A DNA stretch of 64,000 bases from Sphingomonas mali NBRC 15500 (lineage in GTDB: Bacteria; Pseudomonadota; Alphaproteobacteria; Sphingomonadales; Sphingomonadaceae): NCBI RefSeq assembly GCF_001598415.1, contig NZ_BCYX01000001.1, forward strand, positions 124,001 to 188,000, written 5' to 3'. Position numbers and translations under genes: made by a program. Of the stretch, positions 38,270-45,943 are shown piece by piece. Each line of letters opens with the position of its first letter. Position 1 is the stretch's first letter. Below the pieces are notes generated by a model. It searched no databases. It was given only the letters and a program-made list of their open reading frames with translations, and had not been told where the DNA came from.

Positions 38270-38728
38270 TCAGACTGCCGCACGTTCGGGCGATCTCCAT
38301 AACATTGCCACCGTCGGCGCTTCCTCTTCGAGCGCTTGCAATCGATCGTACCACGGCCCGATGTCCTGCGCGGCCGGCGACAACCCTTCGAACTGCAAGC
38401 GCGCGGCTATCCAGCGCGTGCGCAGGCTTTCCAGCTCTGTCCAGATCGCGCCGATCACGCCGCTGGCTCGCGGTTCTCGCTGCCAGACATTGACCCGTCC
38501 CGTTTCGATCGTTTCCCAAACGAGCAGGCCGATTTCGTCGGCGATCAGGTGGTCAACCGAAGGGCGCCGGGTACACAAATCGCGCAGCCGCTCCGCGATC
38601 GGGATCAGGGCGCGCGCGGCATCGATCAACGCGGCGACGGCAGGGTCGCCGGTCCAGCAATCGATCGCCAGCAGACGCACGCTTTCAGGATGGAGGTCGG
38701 GCGAGGGCTGAAGAACGGCAGGTGGCAA
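38270..38728 (-). CDS. Hypothetical protein beside tRNA-Ala
   Basis: 152 codons from a TTG at 38728 preceded by GGGAG 6 nt away; a longer frame starts at a TTG at 38764 without a Shine-Dalgarno. Content is mostly helical and hydrophilic (AVAALIDAARALIPIAERLR, then ETGRVNVWQREPRASG). No family recognised. An XRE-type palindrome (38768-38784) lies just upstream, so it may be controlled by the neighbouring repressor. Confidence 0.6.
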   Translation of the reverse strand: MPPAVLQPSPDLHPESVRLLAIDCWTGDPAVAALIDAARALIPIAERLRDLCTRRPSVDHLIADEIGLLVWETIETGRVNVWQREPRASGVIGAIWTELESLRTRWIAARLQFEGLSPAAQDIGPWYDRLQALEEEAPTVAMLWRSPERAAV

Positions 38729-38767
38729 TGATTGCTCCCACGCCTGAAAAGCGGCGAGAGGCAAATG

Positions 38768-38784
38768 TGGGACATATTGTCCAA
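38768..38784. promoter_or_regulatory. Repressor operator candidate 1
   Basis: TGGGACA-TAT-TGTCCAA, one mismatch from the 7-3-7 palindrome TTGGACA-N3-TGTCCAA found at 39248-39264. It lies upstream of the hypothetical gene ending at 38270 and downstream of the XRE gene, in the place of a promoter. Confidence 0.55.
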
Positions 38785-38875
38785 CTATTCAACAGCACGA
38801 TTGGCGATTTCCCCAGTCCCTGACACGACCAACCATAGGACGATCTGGCCAACTCAACCGCGTTTTCCCGAACGC

Positions 38876-39190
38876 TTACCGTGGTCGGCGAGCTGGTCGG
38901 CGCGCCATTTTTTCAATTATGTGCGGACCAGGCACGTCAGGATAAGGTCCCTTCCCAGCCACGCGCCGCCCAGTGAGAAGAAACTCGACCGACACGCCCG
39001 TGATCAAGGCAAATTGCTCCATCAGCGCATGGGGCATCGGCGTGCGCGATTCGTATTTGCGATAGCGCTCGGCCGGCACGCCGAGCAGAGTCGACATCTG
39101 CCCGGCCGTCATCCCCCTGAGCTGGCGAAGCGCTTTCACCCGGGCGATGTAAAGAGCGTCGAATTCCTCAGGCGTGATCGGATCAGTCAT
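38876..39190 (-). CDS. XRE/Cro-CI-type repressor
   Basis: Protein of 104 aa starting MTDPITPEEFDALYIARVKA. The HTH lies at about residues 15-65 (LRQLRGMTAGQMSTLLGVPA, YRKYESRTPMPHALMEQFAL), followed by GVSVEFLLTG and a basic tail. It looks like a phage-type single-domain repressor. A diverged palindrome overlaps its own start codon (39188-39206) and a perfect one lies 58 nt upstream, which suggests self-control. Confidence 0.88.
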   Translation of the reverse strand: MTDPITPEEFDALYIARVKALRQLRGMTAGQMSTLLGVPAERYRKYESRTPMPHALMEQFALITGVSVEFLLTGRRVAGKGPYPDVPGPHIIEKMARRPARRPR

Positions 39191-39206
39191 GGACAAATTG
39201 TACCAT
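39188..39206. promoter_or_regulatory. Repressor operator candidate 2 (diverged)
   Basis: CATGGACAAATTGTACCAT resembles the TTGGACA-N3-TGTCCAA palindrome with changes in the right arm. It covers the start codon of the XRE gene. Weak on its own, but the spacing with the two better sites supports it. Confidence 0.35.
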
Positions 39207-39247
39207 GGCGTCGCCTCGTAGCAAAGCGCCAACTGACGGTTGATATG

Positions 39248-39264
39248 TTGGACAATATGTCCAA
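39248..39264. promoter_or_regulatory. Repressor operator candidate 3 (perfect palindrome)
   Basis: TTGGACA-ATA-TGTCCAA, a perfect 7-bp inverted repeat with a 3-nt centre, upstream of the XRE repressor gene and covering the start region of a small plus-strand frame. It is the best of three related sites around the repressor. Confidence 0.6.
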
Positions 39265-39445
39265 TTCTTTGTTGATGACCAGCCCTGCTCGCTCCGACCG
39301 CCCCAGCGGATCGCCAAAGGACGGACCGCAAACGACGTGCGCTGAATGTGGACGCCCGCTCTGCGACCATCCCGATCCGGTCTACGGCGGCATTGTGCCC
39401 GCATCCCTCCGGCCTACGCCGACGGCCGAAACGCGAACCGGATAA
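39257..39445 (+). CDS. Possible small Cys-rich phage protein
   Basis: 62 codons starting MSNSLLMTSPARSDRPSG. It contains CAECGRPLCDHPDPVYGG, a C-x-x-C-x4-C-x-H pattern that could bind zinc. No Shine-Dalgarno is visible, and the start overlaps operator 3, so it would be repressor-controlled and perhaps leaderless. Coding status is uncertain. Confidence 0.4.
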   Translation: MSNSLLMTSPARSDRPSGSPKDGPQTTCAECGRPLCDHPDPVYGGIVPASLRPTPTAETRTG

Positions 39446-39494
39446 GCCATCGCGCCCGTCAAATCAGACACCGAATTTATCAGGAGAAAAGACG

Positions 39495-40229
39495 TTGGCG
39501 GATAGCAATCCGAATACCCGACGGGCGAACGTACGCGCGGAGAGTGGCCCGGAAGACCGACTAGCGATGATCCGCGCCAGCGCCGCACGACGATTGGCCG
39601 CGCTCCCACAACGCGAGCAGCGGCCCGACGCCGTCGACCGTCTGGCCGCGGCGCTGCACCGGCGCGAAGAGTCGGAGTGGCGGCACGAGGCAATGATCGC
39701 GCGATGGCGGCACAAGAACGAAGGCACTCCCGAGACGCATGAAAAGGCGAACGCGCTGCCCGAGCGGCGGCGGCAATCACCGCTCCACCGGATGGAGCGG
39801 ATGGGCAAGATCAATGCCGACGAGCGCGCCGCGGCCGAAGAGATTGCCGGCGTGGCGGAACGCATCCGACGCGCCGGATCGATACGGTCGGCGTCGCTTG
39901 AAACCCGTGTCGACTTCGCCAATTCGGGGCGGGATCAGTTGGTCGAGTCATTGAAGCGAGTACGTCTGGAGGTCGCCTATAGCGCGTGGTGCGAGGCGAT
40001 CCCTCGACCGAGGGCGATGGTGCTCGACATGATCCTGAGCGACCAGTCGTTCGTGCAGCTGGCGCGCGCGCACGGGATGCAATGGCGGACGGCGCGCAAA
40101 CGGCTGATCACCGCATTGCGGCTGTGGCCCGAGATGGCGGCGGCAGCGCGACGGGATGTGGATCGCGAGGATGTCGAGGCGGTGTACGCTCGGCTGGGCG
40201 CGGGGGAGCTTCTGGGATCGCAACGGTGA
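39495..40229 (+). CDS. Phage-type HTH protein (DUF6456-like)
   Basis: Protein of 244 aa from a TTG start with AGGAG 8 nt upstream (reads MADSNPNTRRANVRAESG). A charged N-terminal half is followed by RMERMGKINADERAAAEEIAG, which recalls DUF6456. A C-terminal HTH follows (LDMILSDQSFVQLARAHGMQ, WRTARKRLITALRLW). It could be a late regulator or a small-terminase-like DNA binder given its place before the terminase fragment. No exact family can be fixed by eye. Confidence 0.7.
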   Translation: MADSNPNTRRANVRAESGPEDRLAMIRASAARRLAALPQREQRPDAVDRLAAALHRREESEWRHEAMIARWRHKNEGTPETHEKANALPERRRQSPLHRMERMGKINADERAAAEEIAGVAERIRRAGSIRSASLETRVDFANSGRDQLVESLKRVRLEVAYSAWCEAIPRPRAMVLDMILSDQSFVQLARAHGMQWRTARKRLITALRLWPEMAAAARRDVDREDVEAVYARLGAGELLGSQR

Positions 40230-40409
40230 CTGGGCCGATACGGCCGGAGCACCACGAGCGATCGCCTGATTTTTTGCGCCGAGATTTTTGGGAGTGCGCG
40301 GCAGCCATATCCTCCCGCACTTTCGAGATATAGTTCGCAAGGGCCTTGCTTCAAGACCCGCCCTTTGCCGTAAAGCCCCTGCCCCATTTGATTCGCAGGG
40401 AGACGCGAT

Positions 40410-41927
40410 ATGCGGGCGGTATCATCTACTTATGACTTGCGCGAGGACGCCGATACGAAGGTGTCCGATCACGCGATTGTGATTTGCGGCGGCGGGCCAA
40501 CCGGGCTGATGCTGGCCGGCGAACTGGCGCTGGCGGGCGCCGATGTCGCGATCGTCGAGCGGCGGCCCGACCAGAAACTCGCAGGGTCGCGCGCGGGCGG
40601 GTTGCACGCTCGATCGATCGAGTTGCTCGACCAACGCGGCATCGCCGACCGGTTCCTGGCCGCCGGAGAGACGATGCAGGTCACGGGCTTTGCGCTCACC
40701 AGACTCCACATCAGCGACTTTCCCACCCGGCACAATTACGGGCTCGCTTTGTGGCAGAACCATATCGAGCGTCTCCTGGCCGAATGGGTCGAGGAGCTGG
40801 GCGTGTCGACCTATCGCGCACGCGATGTGGTCGGGTTCGTCGAGGATGAAACGGGCGTCGATATCGCGCTGTCCGATGGGAGTTCGCTGCGGACCAGCTA
40901 TCTGGTCGGGTGCGATGGCGGCCGCAGCCTGATCCGCAAAACGGCGGGGATCGACTTCCCCGGTTGGGATCCCACCATCAGCAATTTGATCGCTGAGGTC
41001 GAGCTGGAAGAGGAACCCGATTGGGGCATCCGCCGTGACGAGATCGGGCTGCACGGGCTGAGCCGGATGGACGACGACAAGACGGTGCGCGTCATGATCA
41101 CCGAGCAGCGGGCCGGGCGTGCCGGCGATCCGGGACTGAGCGACCTGAGCGAGGGGCTGATCGCGGTTTATGGGACCGATTACGGGGTACATAATCCGAG
41201 CTGGATTTCGCGCTTCAGCGACATGACCCGACAGGCGGCGACATATCGCAAGGGCCGGATATTATTGGCCGGCGACGCCGCGCACGTCCATTCGCCCGAT
41301 GGCGGACAAGGCCTCAACATCGGGTTACACGATGCCGTGAACCTGGGATGGAAACTGGCGCGGGTCGCTGCGGGGACGGCGCCCGACAGCCTGCTAGACA
41401 GCTATCATGCCGAGCGTCACCCGGTCGCCGCGCAAGTCCTGCGCAACACGATGGCGCAAGTCGCTCTTCGGCGCGCGGACGAGCGCTCCGGCGCGCTGCG
41501 CGAGATCGTCGCCGAACTGCTGGGCATGGACGAACCACGCCGGCGCATGGCGGGCATGATGTCCGGGCTGGATGTGCAGTACGATCTTGGCGAAGGGCAC
41601 GCGCTGCTAGGGCGGCGGATGCCCGACCTCGACCTGGCTACCGCCGGGGGCCCGATCAGGGTGTTCGCATTGCTGCACGATGCACGACCGGTGGTGATCA
41701 ATCTGGGCGAGCCGGGCGCTATAGACATCTCGCCATGGGCAGATCGGGTGAAGCTACTGGATGCCGGCTATGAAGGCATTTGGGAGTTGCCAGTGATTGG
41801 CGCGGTTCCCGCCCCAACCGCCGTGCTGGTGCGGCCCGACGGGCATGTCGCCTGGGTGGGAGACGGCAATGACGAGGGGCTGGCCGAAGCGCTGGCGAGC
41901 TGGTTCGGCCCGGCGGCGATAGCCTGA
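40410..41927 (+). CDS. FAD-dependent aromatic/rifampicin-type monooxygenase
   Basis: Group A flavin monooxygenase (FAD_binding_3) of 505 aa. Motifs: VICGGGPTGLMLAGELALAG (GxGxxG), VGCDGGRSLIRKTAGIDFPG (DG) and ILLAGDAAHVHSPDGGQGLN (GD). It has a thioredoxin-like C-terminal domain. It resembles pentachlorophenol-4-monooxygenase and Rox-type rifampicin monooxygenases; the substrate cannot be told. GGGAG lies 7 nt before the ATG. It is set between phage-like genes, so it may be cargo. Confidence 0.88.
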   Translation: MRAVSSTYDLREDADTKVSDHAIVICGGGPTGLMLAGELALAGADVAIVERRPDQKLAGSRAGGLHARSIELLDQRGIADRFLAAGETMQVTGFALTRLHISDFPTRHNYGLALWQNHIERLLAEWVEELGVSTYRARDVVGFVEDETGVDIALSDGSSLRTSYLVGCDGGRSLIRKTAGIDFPGWDPTISNLIAEVELEEEPDWGIRRDEIGLHGLSRMDDDKTVRVMITEQRAGRAGDPGLSDLSEGLIAVYGTDYGVHNPSWISRFSDMTRQAATYRKGRILLAGDAAHVHSPDGGQGLNIGLHDAVNLGWKLARVAAGTAPDSLLDSYHAERHPVAAQVLRNTMAQVALRRADERSGALREIVAELLGMDEPRRRMAGMMSGLDVQYDLGEGHALLGRRMPDLDLATAGGPIRVFALLHDARPVVINLGEPGAIDISPWADRVKLLDAGYEGIWELPVIGAVPAPTAVLVRPDGHVAWVGDGNDEGLAEALASWFGPAAIA

Positions 41928-42001
41928 CCTATCGGACGGAGGGGCGGCGTCGACTGCTCCTCCGCCCAATCCAGAAAATGAGAACAAACCGTGAAAACTT
42001 C

Positions 42002-42029
42002 TTGACTGCCACGAACAAACGTGTATGTA
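42002..42029 (+). promoter_or_regulatory. Candidate promoter before the terminase fragment
   Basis: TTGACT (42002-42007), 16-nt spacer, TATGTA (42024-42029). The sequence GAACAAAC(C)GTG occurs twice around it (41981-41992 and 42013-42023). The first resembles an alphaproteobacterial LexA half-site, but a full GAAC-N7-GAAC box is absent. It lies about 150 bp before the truncated terminase start. Confidence 0.4.
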
Positions 42030-42181
42030 GCAATCATCCAAATTTGCGTTCGACCGAAACGGCGTCGCACAGTTTTCTCGCAGAAATCCACCGGTCCCGG
42101 GACACTCTTCGGCAACGTCCGTACGTTGCTCGAGCGGGTTGTCTGCGGTGCGTCGGACGGATGGCGATCGGTGGAGTTCGG

Positions 42182-42889
42182 ATGGCGGAACGGAAGCGTG
42201 CCAGGTTGGGAACATCGGCGAGGGGCGTGGCTGTTTCCATCGCGCCGGCCTCTCCGATTTGGCCGCCGGACTATGTTGCCGAGTTGATCGCGCGCCGGCA
42301 TCGGTTGCGGCGACTGAAGACGGATGCCGGGCTGTGCGCGGGGCTCGCCGAGCGGTATCGCGAGGATCCTGCCGGGTGGATCGCGCATTGGGCCGTCACC
42401 TACGATCCGCGCAAGGCGGCGAGCGACGCGCCGACGGTGATGCCGTTCGTGCCCTTTCCCCGCCAGATCGAGATGATCGCGTTCCTGCACGCCTGTGTCG
42501 ACCAGCAGCAAAGCGGGTTGATCGAAAAGGCGCGCGACATGGGCGCCAGGTGGTTGGCGTCCGCCTTTTCGGTGTGGCTGTGGCTGTACCGTCCGGGCGC
42601 CGCCATCGGATGGGGCTCCCGCAAGGAGCAACTGGTCGACAAGATCGGCGATCCCGACAGCATTTTCGAGAAGATGCGGATCATCGTCCGCCACCTGCCG
42701 CGACTGATGCTGCCGGCGGGCTTCGACCCGCGCGATGATATGCCGAGCATGAAGATCGTCAACCGAGCGACCGGCGCGACGATCACCGGGGAATCGGGCG
42801 ACAATATCGGACGCGGCGGACGCAAGCTGATCTATTTCAAGGACGAAAGCGCGCATTACGAGCGGCCCGAAAAGATCGAAGCGGCATAG
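42182..42889 (+). pseudogene. Phage terminase large subunit, truncated after the ATPase domain
   Basis: 235 codons starting MAERKRARLGTSARGVAVSI, with GGAG upstream. The N-terminal part matches TerL ATPases: FPRQIEMIAF, EKARDMGARWLASAF in place of a classic P-loop, and Walker B LIYFKDESAHYERPEKIEAA (Asp-Glu near 221-222). Intact TerL proteins run on for 200 aa or more with a nuclease domain; here a stop follows at once. It cannot package DNA. Confidence 0.8.
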
Positions 42890-42959
42890 GCCTTGCATCG
42901 CCGTCGCCTAACGCCCGCCCCGGCATTTGCCCACCCCTCCCACGAAAGACCCGCATCTA

Positions 42960-43226
42960 ATGACAACGTCACCCAAGACACCGCCAGTCTGGCTGGCTTG
43001 GCTGCCTGTCGTGGCGACGCTGTTCTTGATCGGCGGTTTCCTGCTTTCGTCGGGGGGGAAGATCAACGAGTTGGCCGAGCACGAACGCCGGCTCACCGCG
43101 CTGGAAACCCGTCGCGATTCCGACGCCGACAAGCTCGACAAGATCAATGAACGGACGGCGCGGATCGAAGCGAAGCTGGAAGTGCTCGTACCCACCGGCC
43201 CAGCCGCCAAGGGGGTGGCGAGATGA
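42960..43226 (+). CDS. Small membrane/coiled-coil phage protein
   Basis: Protein of 88 aa starting MTTSPKTPPVWLAWLPVVAT. One TM segment (about 11-31) is followed by a coiled coil (INELAEHERRLTALETRRDS, KLDKINERTARIEAKLEVLV). Proteins of this shape sit next to holins in phage lysis modules. The stop overlaps the next start (ATGA). Confidence 0.7.
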   Translation: MTTSPKTPPVWLAWLPVVATLFLIGGFLLSSGGKINELAEHERRLTALETRRDSDADKLDKINERTARIEAKLEVLVPTGPAAKGVAR

Positions 43227-43474
43227 TGGAAGGCGCTGGACTGCTCCTGATGACGCTGGCGGTCGCACTGATGCTGGTTCCGCCGCTTCACATCACGATT
43301 GCCGGCCCACGCATCGGCGCCGCCCATGTCGCGGCCGGATTACTCGCATCGTACCACCTCGTCCCGCCTCGCGCCGACATAGACGCCCTCATCCGCGAGG
43401 CTGACGATGCCCTCGTCGAAGACCCGCTGATCCGCGCGACCGCCGCGATCGCCGAGTCCTTCGACCGAGCCTGA
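43223..43474 (+). CDS. Small membrane protein in lysis module
   Basis: Protein of 83 aa starting MMEGAGLLLMTLAVALMLVP. Two hydrophobic stretches (about 5-25 and 32-46) and a charged tail (ADIDALIREADDALVEDPLI). Coupled to the preceding gene by a 4-nt overlap. No family recognised; a holin accessory role is possible. Confidence 0.65.
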   Translation: MMEGAGLLLMTLAVALMLVPPLHITIAGPRIGAAHVAAGLLASYHLVPPRADIDALIREADDALVEDPLIRATAAIAESFDRA

Positions 43475-43506
43475 CCCGCGGCGCCCGGCCGCAAGTGGAG
43501 GAAAGC

Positions 43507-43791
43507 ATGAACCTGCTACACACATGGTGGGCGCCTGTCCGCGCCCGCCTGATCGATGACGCGCGCCTGTGGTGGCGTTTCTGGAGCATGCGCCTGGCGG
43601 CGTTCGGAGCCGTCGTCACCGCGCTGGCACAGTGGTTCCCCGACGCGCTGTCGGCCGCATGGAACGCCATGCCGTACGACATGCGGGCCTATCTTCCCGC
43701 ACCGTTGCTCCACTCGATCCCCGTGATCCTGTTCGTCGCCATCATGGTGGCGCGGATCGTGGCGCAGAAGAAGGCAACGCCCAATGGCTGA
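43507..43791 (+). CDS. Holin-like protein (DUF7940 type)
   Basis: Protein of 94 aa starting MNLLHTWWAPVRARLIDDAR, with GGAGG upstream. Pattern LWWRFWSMRLAAFGAVVTAL, then MRAYLPAPLLHSIPVILFVA and IVAQKK fits the DUF7940 putative holin group: two TM segments with a W-R-x-W-S entry. It overlaps the endolysin gene by 8 nt. Confidence 0.78.
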   Translation: MNLLHTWWAPVRARLIDDARLWWRFWSMRLAAFGAVVTALAQWFPDALSAAWNAMPYDMRAYLPAPLLHSIPVILFVAIMVARIVAQKKATPNG

Positions 43792-44428
43792 GGGCGGCGC
43801 GGCGCCGCGCACCGGTTGGGCAGGCAAGAGCGCCATCGCCGCAGCGGTCGCGGCCATCCTTGCCGGCGTCTATGCCGTCGAGGGCGGCTATGTGAACGCC
43901 GCCCGCGATCCGGGCGGCGCAACGAGCTATGGCGTCACCGAACAAGTCGCTCGCGACTATGGATATCGCGGTGACATGCGCCGGTTCCCGAAGCATTGCG
44001 ACGGCCCCGCGACGGTGTGTGCCGACGCCGTCTACGTACGGAGCTACATCGCCGCGCCTGGCTATATGCCGCTGGTCCAGATCGAACCGGCCGTTGCTGG
44101 CGAGTTGATCGACACAGCGGTCAATATGGGGCCGCGGCGACCCAATCGCTGGTACCGGCTGACGATGAACGAGCTGGGTGGGGCGCGCCTGCCCGACAGC
44201 GCGGCATCGTTGGGCCCTGTCGACGTCACGGCATATCGGATGCTCCAGGCAAAGCTCGGCGTCATCCCTGCTTGCACCGCGACGCTCGACGCGCTCGATG
44301 CCCGGCAAGCGGCGGAATATCGTAGGCTTGCCGCGACCAACGTCAGGCTGCGCGCCTTTCTCAAGGGATGGCTCCGTAACCGGACCGGCAATGTCGATCG
44401 GCGATCCTGCGGCAAGGGAGACGGCTGA
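43784..44428 (+). CDS. GH108 family phage endolysin (lysozyme)
   Basis: Protein of 214 aa. The catalytic Glu33 is in YAVEGGYVNAARDPGGATSY, followed by GVTEQVARDYGYRGDMRRFP. The C-terminal half matches the peptidoglycan-binding part (ELIDTAVNMGPRRPNRWYRL). The N terminus has an Ala-rich weakly hydrophobic helix (SAIAAAVAAILAGVYAV) and no cleavable signal. It is within an intact lysis module and all catalytic features look sound. Confidence 0.88.
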   Translation: MAEGGAAPRTGWAGKSAIAAAVAAILAGVYAVEGGYVNAARDPGGATSYGVTEQVARDYGYRGDMRRFPKHCDGPATVCADAVYVRSYIAAPGYMPLVQIEPAVAGELIDTAVNMGPRRPNRWYRLTMNELGGARLPDSAASLGPVDVTAYRMLQAKLGVIPACTATLDALDARQAAEYRRLAATNVRLRAFLKGWLRNRTGNVDRRSCGKGDG

Positions 44429-44886
44429 TGGGCTTCTTGATCTCTCTCGCGCTAGGCTGGAAATGGCCTGGCTGGCTCGCCCGCTTGTTCGGCTGGGTCG
44501 TTCCGGTCCTGGTCGCGCTCGCGGCTGCCGGCGCCACGATCGCGTTGATTTATCATAAGGGCGAAAGCGCCGGCCGGACGAAAGCCGAAGTGCAGGCCGA
44601 GCGGGCACACGCCAAGACCGTCGCCGTCGCGCGCACCGACGAACGTCACGCGCAGGCGACGGTCGATGCCATTGGCAAGCGTGTCGCGACCGAAGACGAG
44701 CAGACCTCCATTCTCGTCCAAACCAAGATCAGGGAGATGCACGATGCGCTCGACGCGACGCCGGGCACGCTTGCCGGCAATCCTCGTTCCGCTGCTCCTT
44801 TCGACGCTGGCGGCGTGCGGGACCACCTCAACGCTCTCGTCGTCGATGCGGATCGATCGGCCGATGCTGCCGACGCCGAGCGCTGA
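44428..44886 (+). CDS. Inner-membrane spanin (Rz-like)
   Basis: Protein of 152 aa. One N-terminal TM (about 22-42: GWVVPVLVALAAAGATIALI) is followed by a periplasmic coiled coil (GRTKAEVQAERAHAKTVAVA). ATG overlaps the endolysin stop by one base (TGATG). Its 3' half contains the start of the outer-membrane spanin gene in another frame, the classic Rz/Rz1 layout. Confidence 0.8.
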   Translation: MGFLISLALGWKWPGWLARLFGWVVPVLVALAAAGATIALIYHKGESAGRTKAEVQAERAHAKTVAVARTDERHAQATVDAIGKRVATEDEQTSILVQTKIREMHDALDATPGTLAGNPRSAAPFDAGGVRDHLNALVVDADRSADAADAER

Positions 44887-45127
44887 GACGACCAAGACAG
44901 AGCGTCTGCCCACCCTCACGGGCAAGAAATCGGGCGAGCTGATCCTGATCGACAAAGGCGAATATGGCGAGCAGCTCGACTTGCTGGCCGAAGCGATCGG
45001 CGCGGTAGCACGGCTCAACAACCGGCAAGGCGCGCGCAACGCCTATGACCGATGCGTCAAAGCTATCTTCGAGACGGGGAAGGTGCCGGCGGCCTGTCCG
45101 ACCGACGGTGGGGCCAGATCCCCGTAA
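44744..45127 (+). CDS. Outer-membrane spanin lipoprotein (Rz1-like)
   Basis: Protein of 127 aa starting MRSTRRRARLPAILVPLLLS, with lipobox TLAAC (Cys25). The gene begins inside the Rz-like gene in a different frame (143 nt overlap), with GGGAG upstream. It is longer than lambda Rz1, and the tail (GARNAYDRCVKAIFETGKVP) has two Cys. Together with the Rz-like protein it would fuse inner and outer membrane at lysis. Confidence 0.78.
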   Translation: MRSTRRRARLPAILVPLLLSTLAACGTTSTLSSSMRIDRPMLPTPSAETTKTERLPTLTGKKSGELILIDKGEYGEQLDLLAEAIGAVARLNNRQGARNAYDRCVKAIFETGKVPAACPTDGGARSP

Positions 45128-45199
45128 ATGACCAAAATCGTGGTGCGCCGACCGAGCACCTTCGTTGCTGACCGGATTTGAAGCCAGCGAAACAGTCGA

Positions 45200-45232
45200 G
45201 CCGCCTTCCCCTCGGGGAAGGCGGCTTTTTTT
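45200..45232 (+). terminator. Strong intrinsic terminator closing the lysis module
   Basis: GCCGCCTTCCCC (45200-45211) pairs perfectly with GGGGAAGGCGGC (45214-45225) around a TC loop, followed by TTTTTTT. It is 72 nt after the Rz1-like stop and marks the likely end of the prophage-derived block. Confidence 0.92.
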
Positions 45233-45252
45233 GTGTCCGTGAAAGCGGCGGT

Positions 45253-45807
45253 CTACGCTGCGATCGCGGTGGCCTCGATCTTCGCATCCTCGAGCGCTTT
45301 GGCCCGGGCGTCAGGACCCATCGCGATCCCTTCCGCGCGGACGAAGGCGATATCGGTCACGCCCAGGAACCCGAAGAAGCCGCGGAGGTAGGTTTCCTGG
45401 TGGTCGAGCCAGGCCTGTCCGGTGTCGGACCCGTAAAAACCGCCCCGCGCCGACGCGATGATCAGCTTGCGCCCGCCGGCCAATCCTTCCGCGCCCTTTT
45501 CGGTATAGCGAAATGTCGTGCCCGCGATCGCCAGGCGGTCCATCCACGCTTTGAGGCTGGAAGGAATGCTGAAATTATACATTGGCGCGCCGATCACGAC
45601 AATGTCGGCGGCGAGGAACTCCTCGGCGAGCGATGTGTCGCCGAGATCGCCCAAGGTCATATGTCCAAGCGGATTCAAAACGAGGTCGCGACGCCTGATC
45701 TCGGCGTCGGGATGAAGCGCGTTCAATCTGGCGATCGCCGCCTCCCCGATCGAGCGAGTGACGCTGTTTTCCGCAGTGATGCTGCTGTCGACGTGAAGGA
45801 TGATCAT
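45253..45807 (-). CDS. azoR: FMN-dependent NADH-azoreductase
   Basis: Flavodoxin-fold quinone/azo reductase of 184 aa. N-terminal MIILHVDSSITAENSVTRSI, FMN-binding PMYNFSIPSSLKAWMDRLAI and ASARGGFY are typical. It reduces quinones and azo compounds with NADH. It is divergent from an HxlR regulator, the usual arrangement for redox-controlled azoreductases. Confidence 0.93.
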   Translation of the reverse strand: MIILHVDSSITAENSVTRSIGEAAIARLNALHPDAEIRRRDLVLNPLGHMTLGDLGDTSLAEEFLAADIVVIGAPMYNFSIPSSLKAWMDRLAIAGTTFRYTEKGAEGLAGGRKLIIASARGGFYGSDTGQAWLDHQETYLRGFFGFLGVTDIAFVRAEGIAMGPDARAKALEDAKIEATAIAA

Positions 45808-45855
45808 GGTGCCTCGCTGGTATTGATTAGTTACTGAGGCACGCTAGATAACCGT

Positions 45856-45896
45856 CGTCATTTACGTCACAAGAAGGCACATTTTTGGCAATGACG
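45856..45896. promoter_or_regulatory. Inverted repeat in the azoR-hxlR intergenic region
   Basis: CGTCATT (45856-45862) and AATGACG (45890-45896) form a widely spaced inverted repeat between the divergent starts. It could hold the HxlR site; spacing of 27 nt is larger than usual, so this is weak. Confidence 0.25.
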
Positions 45897-45943
45897 ATCA
45901 ACTTTGTGCCCTGGTATCAGCGATGTTACCGAAGAGGCCGGCG

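Noticed and set aside
41981..42023. LexA (SOS) box before the terminase fragment
   Set aside because: The alphaproteobacterial consensus GAAC-N7-GAAC is not completed; only GAAC-N7-GAAA is seen.
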